Below, in pieces: positions 24,651-33,744 of a stretch of 56,837 nucleotides of DNA. Origin of the DNA: DATJHM01 sp035493895 (GTDB taxonomy: Bacteria > Chloroflexota > Ktedonobacteria > Ktedonobacterales > Ktedonobacteraceae); assembly GCA_035493895.1 (NCBI GenBank), contig DATJHM010000100.1:1-56837 (forward strand). Direction: 5' to 3'. Position 1 is the stretch's first letter. Each line of letters opens with the position of its first letter. The translations under genes were made by a program, and so were the position numbers. The notes beneath the pieces are model-generated. The model saw only the letters and a program-made list of their open reading frames with translations, did no database searches and had not been told where the DNA came from.

Positions 24651-27221
24651 ATGGCATTGAGAAGAAAAATTGTCGCATCAAGTCTTCTAGTAATGGCCGT
24701 TTTGAGCGTTGGAGGGGCAGGCTGGTTTCTGCCGTCATTTCTCAGTCCAAAAAGTGTCGTACATGCTGCTGCAACGTTGTTCTATAATACCAGAGCTAAC
24801 GGGCCCTACCATGTGAAAGGAAACACCATTGTAGGGGCCGATGGGCAGCAATATGTATTTCGTGGCATCGGGCGTGATGGTTTGGAATATAACTGTTCCG
24901 GTCAGGGTCCGCTGGACGCAGCGAGTCTGGCACATATGGGTTCTGGAGATAGCGCTAAAGGAGGCTATTACTGGGAAGCCAATACCGTGCGTTTGCCGGT
25001 TTCTGAGGGGTTCTGGCTCAATGGGGCACCGGGATATCCCTGTACAGCTGCGCAATATCAGGCGTTGATCAAGAAGACGATCGATACTTTGACGTCACAA
25101 CATATGAATGTCGTGCTGGATCTGCAATGGGTAGATGCCAACAGGCAATCGTTGCAGGGAGGTGGTCCCTGGCCTCTGCCGGATGCTGATAGCCTTACTT
25201 TCTGGACGCAGGCCGCGACGATCTATAAAAATTATACCAATGTCTTGTTTGAAGCTTATAATGAACCACATGTGGCCTCGTGGGCCTGCCTCGTCAATGG
25301 TTGCCTCGTCAAAGACACGGATTCCTCGGACGATTGTAAATGTGCGAAGACGCTCTCGTATCAGGCCGTGGGCATGCAGCAAGTAGTGAATACGATACGT
25401 AAGACGGGGGCAAGCAACCTGATTCTCGTCGGAGGGAATAACTGGGGATTTGACCTCAGTCACGTACCGTCGCAACCAATCAGCGGGAGCAATATCGTCT
25501 ACGACACGCATCCCTATCAATATGCAGATAAAGCGCCGTCCACCTGGGATGCTGCATTCGGCAAAGTGAGTAGTACGTACGCAGTTATTTCTGCGGAAAA
25601 TGGTCAGTATGATTGCAAAGCGGACTATCTCTCCCAGTTGTATAGCTACCTTGATAGTCATCATATTGGCTGGATGGCCTGGTCATGGACTGCCGGTGTG
25701 GGTGACGTTTGCGCGTACCCTGCGCTCATTACCGATTATCAGGGGACGCCATCAACGAGCACAGGTCAATTTGTGTATCAGCGTTTGCATAGTTATGTCA
25801 TTTCTGCTGGCCCAACGGCCAGCAGCTGGTATTTTGCAGAGGGACGTGTGGGGGCAGGTTTCCGGGAATTTATCACGCTGGGCAATCCCGATCAGAATAA
25901 CGCGTGCGTCGTGCGTGTGCAATTTTTGCAAGAGGGCGGCAGTACCGTCTCGCGACAATATACCGTCAATCCTTCCAGCCGCAAAACCGTCGATGTCGGG
26001 GCCGAGCTGGGTACGACCGCGAATGGCAGAGGGATTTCAGTGGCTACCGTCGTGAAAAATGATGCAAGCTCACACTGTCCAGGAATCGTGGCCGAGCGTC
26101 CGATGTATTTCAACTATCATGGGATTAACAGTGGTAGCGATGTGATGGGAACGACCCATACGGCGACGACGTTTTATTTTGCTGACGTAGCGAGTGGTGG
26201 TGGCGGTTATACCTCCTTCCTGACTATTTTGAATCCGCCGGGAGGACAGAATGCGCAGGTCACCGCTACCTATTATGCTGGAGGCAAACAGGTTGGCACA
26301 CAGAACGTAAGCGTGGCGGGTGGTACGCGTGCGACGATAGCTCCCGCCGCAATCTCTCTGCCGCAGCACACCGCCGTTGTCGTACATGCCACGCAGCCGG
26401 TCGTGGTGGAGCGTCCAGCATATGCCACACAGGTAAATGGAGGGGTTGCGGGATCGATCACGGGAGCCAGTTCGCTTGTGGGTGCGCAAGATCTGGCAAA
26501 AGAGTGGTTTCTGGCCGAAGGTTTTGCGGGCCAGAACGGTGCGGGAGGCGCGACCCAGGAGAACCTGGCGATTGCCAATCTTGACCCGGCGAATATGGCT
26601 GCTATAGTGACGATCAACCTGGAATATATCAATGGCACGAAGAAGCCCTATACCGTCACCGTTGCGCCTATGAGCCAGATCATCTGGAACGTCAACGCCC
26701 AGAGCGCAGGTGCTCCCTCGAGGGAAGTGTCCGCTGATATTGTGTCGACGGGCGCGAACATCGTCGTTGCGCGCCAGATGTATTTCAACTATACGCACAC
26801 CATCAATGGAAACACGCAGCGCTCTACGGGTCTCACCGACGTAACCGGGCAGACTGCAACCTACAAAGCATATAATTTCGCCGAGGGATACAATAATAGC
26901 GGCTATAATGAATGGCTCACATTGCAGAATCCGACCTCAACGCCAGAAACCATCTCTATCACGCTGGTGAATAGTATGGGGATGAGTAGTATCGTCAGCA
27001 TTCAGCTTGGCAATAATACGCGTGCGACCTTTGATGTCTCAGCGTATGTGCGGGCGAACATGGTCAGAGGGAGTTCATTCCAGTACTACGAGATCGCGAT
27101 GACCGTGCAGACGTTGGACGGATCGCTCTTCGTCGCCGAACGTCCGCAGTACTATAACACCGTGGGATCGGCTTTACCTGTGCAGGGAGGCACCGTAGCC
27201 TTTGGCTACAGTGGTAGCTAG
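24651..27221 (+). CDS. Secreted GH5-like glycoside hydrolase with four C-terminal repeat modules
   Basis: An 856-residue secreted protein. Residues 1-41 form a signal peptide (LLVMAVLSVGGAGWFLPSF, then VHAAA). About 45-385 is a GH5-type TIM barrel: acid/base Glu205 in FEAYNEPH, likely nucleophile Glu316 in VISAENGQ, and GWMAWSWTAG in the last strand. From about 388 to the end come four modules of about 115 residues, each starting (W/F)(Y/F)xAEG-like (SWYFAEGR, TFYFADV, EWFLAEGF, AYNFAEGY), continuing with a L..NP block, and ending VVAERPMYFNY-like. The repeats are probably substrate- or surface-binding beta modules. Likely substrates are beta-glucans or mannans; this is inference. Confidence 0.83.
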   Translation: MALRRKIVASSLLVMAVLSVGGAGWFLPSFLSPKSVVHAAATLFYNTRANGPYHVKGNTIVGADGQQYVFRGIGRDGLEYNCSGQGPLDAASLAHMGSGDSAKGGYYWEANTVRLPVSEGFWLNGAPGYPCTAAQYQALIKKTIDTLTSQHMNVVLDLQWVDANRQSLQGGGPWPLPDADSLTFWTQAATIYKNYTNVLFEAYNEPHVASWACLVNGCLVKDTDSSDDCKCAKTLSYQAVGMQQVVNTIRKTGASNLILVGGNNWGFDLSHVPSQPISGSNIVYDTHPYQYADKAPSTWDAAFGKVSSTYAVISAENGQYDCKADYLSQLYSYLDSHHIGWMAWSWTAGVGDVCAYPALITDYQGTPSTSTGQFVYQRLHSYVISAGPTASSWYFAEGRVGAGFREFITLGNPDQNNACVVRVQFLQEGGSTVSRQYTVNPSSRKTVDVGAELGTTANGRGISVATVVKNDASSHCPGIVAERPMYFNYHGINSGSDVMGTTHTATTFYFADVASGGGGYTSFLTILNPPGGQNAQVTATYYAGGKQVGTQNVSVAGGTRATIAPAAISLPQHTAVVVHATQPVVVERPAYATQVNGGVAGSITGASSLVGAQDLAKEWFLAEGFAGQNGAGGATQENLAIANLDPANMAAIVTINLEYINGTKKPYTVTVAPMSQIIWNVNAQSAGAPSREVSADIVSTGANIVVARQMYFNYTHTINGNTQRSTGLTDVTGQTATYKAYNFAEGYNNSGYNEWLTLQNPTSTPETISITLVNSMGMSSIVSIQLGNNTRATFDVSAYVRANMVRGSSFQYYEIAMTVQTLDGSLFVAERPQYYNTVGSALPVQGGTVAFGYSGS

Positions 27222-27228
27222 CGGACGG

Positions 27229-27253
27229 GCGCAGACAAGCGGCGATTCTACGG
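27229..27253 (+). repeat. REP-like repeat, GCAGACAAGC family
   Basis: GCGCAGACAAGCGGCGATTC then TACGG starts 8 bases after the glycosidase stop codon, as other copies also lie just past gene ends. Confidence 0.6.
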
Positions 27254-27381
27254 AATGCTTGTATGGTGTGGAAAAATCCCCTTGTTGTGTGGGATAGTAC
27301 GAATAATACATAGGGTAGACGGTTCCCATGTTTATAACATATAAACTTCTTCAATCCTGGCATTATTCGCAGTTGTGCTTC

Positions 27382-27410
27382 TTGACAGGGTGGGAAGAGC
27401 ATGGTATAAC
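27382..27410 (+). promoter_or_regulatory. Sigma70-type promoter of the lysine operon
   Basis: TTGACA (27382-27387) and TATAAC (27405-27410) are separated by exactly 17 bases. They stand just ahead of the first T-box leader, so transcription would start at about 27417 and read through both leaders into lysW. Confidence 0.8.
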
Positions 27411-27450
27411 TTGTTACAACCAAGGTAAATAAAACCGATATGCAAAAGCG

Positions 27451-27808
27451 CCGTAGGGACGAGTAGCGGTTTCCCTGACAGACAGAGAGCGGGCGGCAGG
27501 TGGAAAGCCCGTATGACAGAGCCGTGAATAAACCCCGAAAAGCCGCAAGAAGAAATCGCCCAAAGCGAGAGTAGAACTTGACCGGAAGCCTCCGTTAACA
27601 GGTATGTAGAGAGTTCCGAAGAAGAAAACAATACAGATATAATAAGTAGGAGCTCTGTACGCAAGGTCGCAGGCTGTGAAGCTGCGGCGAATGAAGGTGG
27701 TATCACGAGAGTCGACACTATAGATTATGCGTCTATAGTCCCAATGAAGAAGTCGCTTTTCGTCCTTCTCCAGCAAAATGTAGGATGTGCAGGATGAAGG
27801 GCGTTTTT
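27451..27808 (+). ncRNA. T-box leader 1 of the lysine operon
   Basis: The stem I region has AGTA on the 5' side and GAAT-AAA on the 3' side (AAA at 27530-27532), so the candidate specifier is a lysine codon. The distal stem I has CAGAGAGCGGG and GGTGGAAAGCCCG. The T-box is GAATGAAGGTGGTATCACGA around 27689-27708, which carries the GGTGG sequence that pairs with the free tRNA acceptor end. A terminator follows: CGCTTTTCGTCCT (27754) with AGGATGAAGGGCG (ending 27803), then TTTTT. Uncharged tRNA would favour antitermination. No gene lies between this leader and the second T-box. Confidence 0.88.
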
Positions 27809-27860
27809 ATTTGCCCTTTATCGTAAAAATATCAATAAGAACTCAAGAAAAAAGGCAAGA

Positions 27861-28143
27861 CGGGACGAGTAGCGGTCCCCCTGGACAGACAGAGAGCGGG
27901 CAGGTAAGTGAGAAGCTCGCATGACAGAACCGCGAATAAAACCCTGAACGCTGCAAGAAGAAATCGTTGAGGCGAGAGTAGAACTTGACCGAGGGCTCCG
28001 GTTATCGAGCTGAGAGAGATGACCTGTGCGTCGTCCCTGATAAGGTCAGCAGTGTAAGCTGCTGGCGAATGAAGGTGGTACCACGAAAGCCTATACACGC
28101 TTTTCGTCCTTCCCCATGAGTGAAGGATGAAAGGCGTTTTTTT
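27861..28143 (+). ncRNA. T-box leader 2 of the lysine operon
   Basis: This second T-box has the same order. CGGGACGAGTAGCGGT pairs with ACCGC, next to GAAT-AAA-A with candidate Lys specifier AAA at 27938-27940. Then come CAGAGAGCGGG and GTGAGAAGCTCGC. The T-box GAATGAAGGTGGTACCACGA is at 28067-28086. The terminator pairs CGCTTTTCGTCCTT with AAGGATGAAAGGCG, followed by seven Ts (28137-28143). The lysW start is 51 bases on. The two leaders in series would make read-through depend on two independent tRNA-sensing decisions. Confidence 0.9.
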
Positions 28144-28193
28144 GTTCGCTGTTATAGCAACTGAGCGATGAGAGACTGAAGGAGAAGAAAGAT

Positions 28194-28355
28194 ATGGCGC
28201 ATTGTCCTGAGTGTGATGCAGAGGTAGCATTACAGAACGTGCTGATTGGCGAGATCATTTATTGTGCAGATTGCAATGCGGAACTAGAAGTATTGAACGT
28301 CGAGCAGCCTGAGGTCGGACTGGCCCCCCAGGTTGAGGAAGACTGGGGAGAATAA
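28194..28355 (+). CDS. lysW: LysW amino-group carrier protein
   Basis: A 53-residue acidic zinc protein. Its C-terminal glutamate carries the alpha-amino group of alpha-aminoadipate while the chain is converted to lysine. Cys4 and Cys7 (CPEC) and Cys24 and Cys27 (CADC) form the zinc ribbon. The C-terminus is EDWGE, the exact LysW signature needed for ligation by LysX. AAGGAG lies 12 bases before the ATG. It is the first gene after the T-box leaders and lysX begins 4 bases past its stop. Confidence 0.95.
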   Translation: MAHCPECDAEVALQNVLIGEIIYCADCNAELEVLNVEQPEVGLAPQVEEDWGE

Positions 28356-28359
28356 AGCT

Positions 28360-29220
28360 ATGCGTCTGGCTATTTTGACGTCACGTATTCGCGTTGAAGA
28401 GAAGCTGTTGGTAGAGGCCCTGGAGCGCCGCGCTATTTCGTTCGAGCTGATCGACGATGGAAAACTGCTGCTGGACCTGGCGAAACCGGGTGAGCAGTGG
28501 CGCAAATATGACGCTGTACTGTGTCGCAGTCTGAGCCAGTCGCGCGCGTTAGCTGTTCTCCACGTTTTAGAGCACTGGGGTCTGCCCGTTTTCAATTCAG
28601 CGGCTGTCACCGAGATCTGTAATGATAAGTTGCTGACAACGCTGGCACTGCTCCGTGCTCAGGTGCCGACGCCAGAGACGTTGCTGGCTTTTGCAGCTGA
28701 TACCGCCATTCAGGGAATTGAACAGCTTGGATATCCAGCGGTACTGAAGCCCGTAACTGGCTCGTGGGGACGCCTGCTGGCCCGCGTCAATGATCGTGAT
28801 GCGGCAGAAGCAGTGCTTGAACATCAAGAGACGCTGGGTTCCTATCAGCATCACATTCATTATATACAGGAGCATATTCGCAAGCCGCAGCGTGATATTC
28901 GCGCGTTTGTGCTGGGCGATCGTACGATCTGTGCAATTTATCGTCACAGCGAGCACTGGGTGACCAATACGGCACGCGGAGCCGTTACCGACAACTGTCC
29001 GGTGACGCCCGAACTCAACGAACTCTGTGTGCGAGCAGCGCAGGCGATGGGCGGTGGTATTCTCGCCGTCGATCTTTTTGAAGATCCTGAGCGTGGTCTG
29101 CTGGTCAATGAGATCAACGCCACGATGGAGTTCCGCAACAGTATTGCGCCGACCGGCGTCGATATCCCGGGCGAAATGATCGAGTACGTGCTCAATCATA
29201 CGCGGGAAAGGGTGGCCTGA
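28360..29220 (+). CDS. lysX: Alpha-aminoadipate--LysW ligase
   Basis: LysX, an ATP-grasp ligase of 286 residues, joins alpha-aminoadipate to the C-terminal Glu of LysW. RLAILTSRIRVEEKLLVEAL is the N-terminal domain start. The ATP-grasp core has GYPAVLKPVTGSWGRLLARV and YIQEHIRKPQRDIRAFVLGD, and the metal-binding end is GGILAVDLFED and VNEINATMEFRNS. The start is the ATG at 28360; an in-frame ATG at 28333 lies inside lysW. The stop is followed two bases later by the lysY start, so translation is probably coupled. Confidence 0.94.
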   Translation: MRLAILTSRIRVEEKLLVEALERRAISFELIDDGKLLLDLAKPGEQWRKYDAVLCRSLSQSRALAVLHVLEHWGLPVFNSAAVTEICNDKLLTTLALLRAQVPTPETLLAFAADTAIQGIEQLGYPAVLKPVTGSWGRLLARVNDRDAAEAVLEHQETLGSYQHHIHYIQEHIRKPQRDIRAFVLGDRTICAIYRHSEHWVTNTARGAVTDNCPVTPELNELCVRAAQAMGGGILAVDLFEDPERGLLVNEINATMEFRNSIAPTGVDIPGEMIEYVLNHTRERVA

Positions 29221-29222
29221 GC

Positions 29223-30287
29223 ATGAGCCGTATTCGTGTATCGATCGTCGGTGGCTCCGGCTATACCGGTGGTGAGCTCATTCGTTTGTTGCTCTTCCAT
29301 CCGCAAGTCGAGCTGGCGCAGATCGCATCGGGCAGCCGCGCGGGACAATTCGTGCACAGCAGCCATCCCAACCTGCGTAAGCTCTGCACGCTCCGGTTCT
29401 GCCATCCCGACGACCTGACAGCCTGCGACGTACTCTTTCTCTGCCTACCACATGGAGCCTCTGCGGGCACGATTGAGCGCTATCGTGGGCTGGCTCCGCG
29501 CGTGATCGATCTCTCGGCGGACTTCCGCCTGCGTGATGCCGCTCTCTATCAGCGCTGGTACGGAGCAGCCCATCCGGCCCCCGCACTGCTGGGCGAGGCC
29601 GTCTACGGGTTGCCAGAGTTGCACCGCGAGGAACTGGCCGAGGCAAGTCTGGTGAGCGGGACCGGTTGTACTGCGACAACGTCGATCCTGGCTCTGGCCC
29701 CGCTGTACCGCGCAGGCATCGTCGATACTGCGATGCCGCTGGTTGTCGAAGCAAAAGTTGGTTCATCGGCAGCTGGAGCGACACCGGGGGCGAGCAGCCA
29801 TCATCCCGATCGAAGTGGAGCCGTGCGGTCCTTTGCGCCAACCGGCCATCGTCACTCTGCCGAAATGATTCAGGAGCTGGGACGAATTTCCAGTGGCAGC
29901 AACTTACAGCAGACAGTGGCTTTTTCGGCGACCGCGATCGAGCTGGTGAGGGGCATTCTGGTGACCGCGCATGTCTTCACGAAAGAGCGCATAGAAGAAA
30001 AGACGCTCTGGCGCATCTACCGAGAAATGTATCAGAAAGAGCCATTTATTCGGCTGGTGAAAGAGCGCACTGGAGTGTATCGCTATCCCGAGCCGAAGAT
30101 CCTGGCTGGCAGTAACTATTGCGATATCGGCTTTGAGCTTGACGTAGAGCAGCAACGCATCGTGGTGATTGCGGCGCTGGATAACCTGATGAAGGGAGCC
30201 GCTGGCAACGGCGTCCAGGCTCTCAACTGTATGTTTGGCTGGGACGAGATGCTCGGCCTGAGCTTCCCCGGCTTGCATCCCGTGTAA
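29223..30287 (+). CDS. lysY: [LysW]-aminoadipate 6-phosphate reductase (LysY/ArgC family)
   Basis: A 354-residue NADPH-dependent reductase that converts LysW-bound aminoadipyl phosphate to the semialdehyde. It is homologous to ArgC and may also serve arginine synthesis. The Rossmann start is IRVSIVGGSGYTGGELIRLL. The catalytic Cys lies in VSGTGCTATTSILAL, and the active-site His region is HRHSAEM. The C-terminal GAAGNGVQALN is conserved. It begins two bases after lysX and ends about 60 bases before lysZ. Position in the LysW operon makes the lysine substrate the primary one. Confidence 0.93.
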   Translation: MSRIRVSIVGGSGYTGGELIRLLLFHPQVELAQIASGSRAGQFVHSSHPNLRKLCTLRFCHPDDLTACDVLFLCLPHGASAGTIERYRGLAPRVIDLSADFRLRDAALYQRWYGAAHPAPALLGEAVYGLPELHREELAEASLVSGTGCTATTSILALAPLYRAGIVDTAMPLVVEAKVGSSAAGATPGASSHHPDRSGAVRSFAPTGHRHSAEMIQELGRISSGSNLQQTVAFSATAIELVRGILVTAHVFTKERIEEKTLWRIYREMYQKEPFIRLVKERTGVYRYPEPKILAGSNYCDIGFELDVEQQRIVVIAALDNLMKGAAGNGVQALNCMFGWDEMLGLSFPGLHPV

Positions 30288-30346
30288 GGGCCGGATTTCC
30301 CGACCTGAGAGGCGAGAATTTCGAAGAGAAAGAACGGAGTTGTGGA

Positions 30347-31210
30347 ATGACGCTGGTAGTAAAGATTGGCGGTGGCGCTGGTGTTGCTACTGCTAACATT
30401 GTGCAGGAGCTGGCGAGTTATGCCGCTCAAGGAGAACGCGTTGTTCTGGTCCACGGTGGGTCTGATCTCACCAATACGCTGTCAGAGCAACTGGGCCATA
30501 CGATCCGCATGATCAAATCGCCGGGCGGCATGACCAGCCGCTACACGGACAGTGAGACCCTGCGCATCTTTGCCATGGCCGTTGCCGGTCAGATCAACAC
30601 CGAACTGGTCGCGCTCTTGCAGCAACACGGCGTGAATGCGTTGGGGCTGGCGGGCGTCGATGGGCGGCTCTTAGTGGCGAAACGCAAAGCCGTCGTCCGT
30701 TCTGTCTCACCCGAAGGTCGGGTTCAGATCTTACGCGATGATTACACGGGACAGGTTGAACAGGTCAATGCTTCTCTGCTTCAGACATTGTTAGATGCGG
30801 GCTACTTACCCGTCATTGCACCGCTTGCTCTGAGCCATGAGGGAGAGCGTCTGAACGTCGACGGAGATCGCGTAGCCGCTGCCATTGCTGCGGCCTTGCA
30901 CGCTGATACGCTGGCGATCATGACGAACGTACCCGGTTTGTTGACTGACCCCGCCGATCATACAACCGTTATTTCGTCCATCCCGGCGGCACAGTTAGAC
31001 GATTACACGCAATATGCACAGGGCCGCATGCGTAAGAAGTTGCTCGGGGCGCAAGAAGCCCTGCGAGGCGGCGTCGAGCGCGTTTGTATCGGCAGCACTT
31101 CGCTCCTGTCGGTTCTGGCGGGAGCAGGAACAACCATTGAGAACAGAGCGCCCCAGCAAGAGCTGAGTAGCAGTTCTTCCGAAAGAGTATTAGAAAGGAG
31201 TCGCGCATGA
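30347..31210 (+). CDS. lysZ: [LysW]-aminoadipate kinase (LysZ/ArgB family)
   Basis: A 287-residue amino-acid kinase that phosphorylates the side-chain carboxylate of LysW-bound aminoadipate. TLVVKIGGGAGVATANIVQE is the nucleotide-binding start, ERVVLVHGGSDLTN binds substrate, and NVDGDRVAAAIAAALHADTL with TNVPGLLTDPAD are the ATP-site blocks of the acetylglutamate kinase family. The GG-(S)-D pattern and SPGGMTSRYTDSETL are like LysZ rather than ArgB. It overlaps lysJK by 4 bases (ATGA), implying translational coupling. Confidence 0.92.
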   Translation: MTLVVKIGGGAGVATANIVQELASYAAQGERVVLVHGGSDLTNTLSEQLGHTIRMIKSPGGMTSRYTDSETLRIFAMAVAGQINTELVALLQQHGVNALGLAGVDGRLLVAKRKAVVRSVSPEGRVQILRDDYTGQVEQVNASLLQTLLDAGYLPVIAPLALSHEGERLNVDGDRVAAAIAAALHADTLAIMTNVPGLLTDPADHTTVISSIPAAQLDDYTQYAQGRMRKKLLGAQEALRGGVERVCIGSTSLLSVLAGAGTTIENRAPQQELSSSSSERVLERSRA

Positions 31211-33732
31211 CCACGACTATTGAGCTTGAAAGTACCTACACCAGTGGGGTGTATGGCAAACGACAGTTGGCAATCGTGCGCGGCAAAGGAGCCCTGTTGT
31301 GGGACGAAGAGGGCCGCGAGTACATCGATTGCGCTGGCGGTCACGGTGTGGCGAACATCGGCCACGGGCGTAGCGAGATCGCCGCAGCCCTTGCCGCTCA
31401 GGCCCAGCGCCTGATCACCTGCCCCGAAATCTTCTACAACGACGTACGGGCTCGCCTGCTGGAGCGCCTGGTCCAGATTACGCCTGAAGGACTTTCGCGT
31501 ATCTTCTTCTGCAATAGTGGTACCGAGGCGATCGAAGGAGCGTTCAAGTTCGCACGTCTGGCGACCGGGCGCACCGGCATTATCGCAACACTGCGCGGCT
31601 TCCACGGCCGTAGCATGGGAGCCCTCGCCGCCACCTGGGAGCCGCACTATCGTGAACCATTCGCGCCGTTGTTGCCGGATGTCTCGCATATTCGCTATAA
31701 CGATTTGAATGCAGCCGAGCAGGCAATCAATGAAAATACCGCTGCTGTGATTATCGAGCTGGTGCAGGGCGAGGGTGGCGTACACGTGGCGAGCGAAGAG
31801 TTTGTGGCTGGTGTAGCTCGACTCTGTCATGAGCGTGGTGCGCTGCTGATTGTCGATGAGGTTCAGACGGGTTTAGGGCGAACCGGACGACTCTTCGCCT
31901 GTGAGCATTATAATGTGCAGCCTGACATCCTCTGCCTGGCGAAGTCGCTTGCTGGTGGCGTCCCAATGGGCGCGGTCTGCCTGGGCGAACGCGTTATCAA
32001 TAGCGGTCGCATCAACAAGGGAGCGCATGGGAGCACCTTCGGCGGCAATCCGCTGGCCTGCGCTGCTGCTCTGGCGACGTTAGAGATTATCGAGCGTGAG
32101 GCTCTGCCGGAGCGAGCGGATCGCCTGGGGACCTATGCTCTTGAACGTCTGCGAGCCTTGCAGATTCCGCTTATTCGCGAGGTGCGCGGGCGTGGCTTAC
32201 TGATTGGTATCGAGCTCACGCGCCGCGCACAGCCATATCTGGAGGCGTTGAATGAGCATGGGGTGCTGGCCCTGCCTGCTGGACCGAATGTCGTTCGTCT
32301 GTTGCCGCCGCTGGTGATCACTGAAGAGCAGCTCGACCGGGTGCTGACAATTGTAGCCCAGGTTTTGAGCACGCCTCCTGCGTCCGGCAATGGACGTGGT
32401 CCGGCCCGGAATCCTGGACAGCGCAGTAGCACGCCGACCAGCGAGCAGAGTACAACTGTCGCTCCTGTGCAGACGCAGAGTGCGCCGACGATCGATAGTA
32501 CACCGCGTGGGGGCGTTGCCGTTGCTGCTCCTCCTGCTCCGACCGCGACTACCACGTCGTTGGCGATGATGCAGGCGCTGACCATCGCGCAGAGTGCACG
32601 TGTGGGCACCACACCTTCTGTAGAGCTCCTTCTCAATATGGTCACTATTCCGAGCCTTTCGCGGGAAGAGAGCGTTCTCGCTCACTTCCTGGCCGAACAG
32701 GCTCGCTTGATGGGACTCTATGCAGGAGTTGACGAGGTCGGCAATTTTGTGGCCTGTACGCACCCATTGGATGCGCAAATGCAGCCGCAAAGCGAACTGC
32801 AACCGGTGATCCTGCTGGGGCATATGGACACCGTCCCCGGAAACATTCCCGTGCGCATTGAAGATGGTATTCTGCACGGACGAGGGTCGGTTGACGCGAA
32901 GGGGCCGCTGGCCTCTTTTATCTGCGCAACAGCCCGCCTTGCGAGTTGCGGTCCGGTCGAGCGTCCGGTGATGGTCATTGGCGCGGTCGAAGAGGAAGCG
33001 GCAACGTCGCGAGGCGCGCACGGTGTGGTCAATAAATATCGACCACTGGCCTGTATCATCGGGGAGCCAAGTAACAGTCAGAGTGTTACGATTGGCTACA
33101 AGGGCCGCATGTTGCTCAACTGCTCCGTGACCCGTTCGTCCAGCCATAGTGCCGGACCACTGGGAAGCAGCAGCGAGGCCGCCGCAGCCTACTGGGAGCG
33201 CATTCGTCAGTATGCCGAACGCTGGAATGCCGAGCATTCTCCCAATTCAGCATTTGCCTCTTTGCAGCCCTCGTTACGCACGATTAATAGCGAACAGGAT
33301 GGACTGCAAGATCGAACGCTGATGACCATCGGTTTCCGCCTCCCGCCCAATTTCGATATTGAAGCATTTCGCCAGCAGTTGAGCGATTGGGCTCGTGAGG
33401 ACGAAGTAGAAATGAACCTATCCGGTGTTGAGGTTGCCTTTCAATCGAATCGTACGACGCCACTGGCGCGAGCCTTTATCCAGGCCATTCGTGCGACCGG
33501 TTATCAGCCGACCTTCAAAAATAAGACCGGTACATCCGATATGAACGTCGTAGGACCAACCTGGGGACAAAACATTGTCGCATATGGACCAGGGGATTCG
33601 CGCCTGGACCATACGCCACAGGAGCACATCCGTCTTGACGAATACCTGCATGCAATTCAAGTGCTCCAGAACGTGCTCCAGAACCTGGCTACCGGGGGAT
33701 GTACAAGCGCGAGCGAAGCGAGCAGAGGATAA
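31207..33732 (+). CDS. Fused LysJ aminotransferase and LysK [LysW]-lysine hydrolase
   Basis: One 841-residue frame encodes two consecutive enzymes of the pathway. Residues about 1-395 are a class III aminotransferase (LysJ/ArgD type): FCNSGTEAIEGAFK, IVDEVQTGLGRTG, and PLP lysine K246 in LAKSLAGGVPMGA. It transaminates the LysW-bound semialdehyde to LysW-lysine. Residues about 396-450 are a Pro/Thr/Ala-rich linker with no fold. From about 455 a M20 metallopeptidase (LysK) begins: metal ligands His539 (GHMDTVPG) and Asp563 (GSVDAKGPL), then AVEEEAATSRGAHGV and IIGEPSNSQSVTIGYKGR, ending KTGTSDMN. It cleaves lysine from LysW. No stop, frameshift or start signal is seen in the linker, so this is a real fusion, uncommon relative to separate lysJ and lysK genes. 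Confidence 0.93.
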   Translation: MTTTIELESTYTSGVYGKRQLAIVRGKGALLWDEEGREYIDCAGGHGVANIGHGRSEIAAALAAQAQRLITCPEIFYNDVRARLLERLVQITPEGLSRIFFCNSGTEAIEGAFKFARLATGRTGIIATLRGFHGRSMGALAATWEPHYREPFAPLLPDVSHIRYNDLNAAEQAINENTAAVIIELVQGEGGVHVASEEFVAGVARLCHERGALLIVDEVQTGLGRTGRLFACEHYNVQPDILCLAKSLAGGVPMGAVCLGERVINSGRINKGAHGSTFGGNPLACAAALATLEIIEREALPERADRLGTYALERLRALQIPLIREVRGRGLLIGIELTRRAQPYLEALNEHGVLALPAGPNVVRLLPPLVITEEQLDRVLTIVAQVLSTPPASGNGRGPARNPGQRSSTPTSEQSTTVAPVQTQSAPTIDSTPRGGVAVAAPPAPTATTTSLAMMQALTIAQSARVGTTPSVELLLNMVTIPSLSREESVLAHFLAEQARLMGLYAGVDEVGNFVACTHPLDAQMQPQSELQPVILLGHMDTVPGNIPVRIEDGILHGRGSVDAKGPLASFICATARLASCGPVERPVMVIGAVEEEAATSRGAHGVVNKYRPLACIIGEPSNSQSVTIGYKGRMLLNCSVTRSSSHSAGPLGSSSEAAAAYWERIRQYAERWNAEHSPNSAFASLQPSLRTINSEQDGLQDRTLMTIGFRLPPNFDIEAFRQQLSDWAREDEVEMNLSGVEVAFQSNRTTPLARAFIQAIRATGYQPTFKNKTGTSDMNVVGPTWGQNIVAYGPGDSRLDHTPQEHIRLDEYLHAIQVLQNVLQNLATGGCTSASEASRG

Positions 33733-33744
33733 GGAAACGCGATT

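Noticed and set aside
26070..26798. Minus-strand open frame of 242 codons inside the GH5-like gene
   Set aside because: It is antisense to the repeat modules and has biased Arg/His composition. The sense protein has clear modules.
29278..29841. Minus-strand open frame of 187 codons inside lysY
   Set aside because: It is antisense to the conserved LysY/ArgC Rossmann and catalytic regions and looks like a shadow of GC-rich codon usage.
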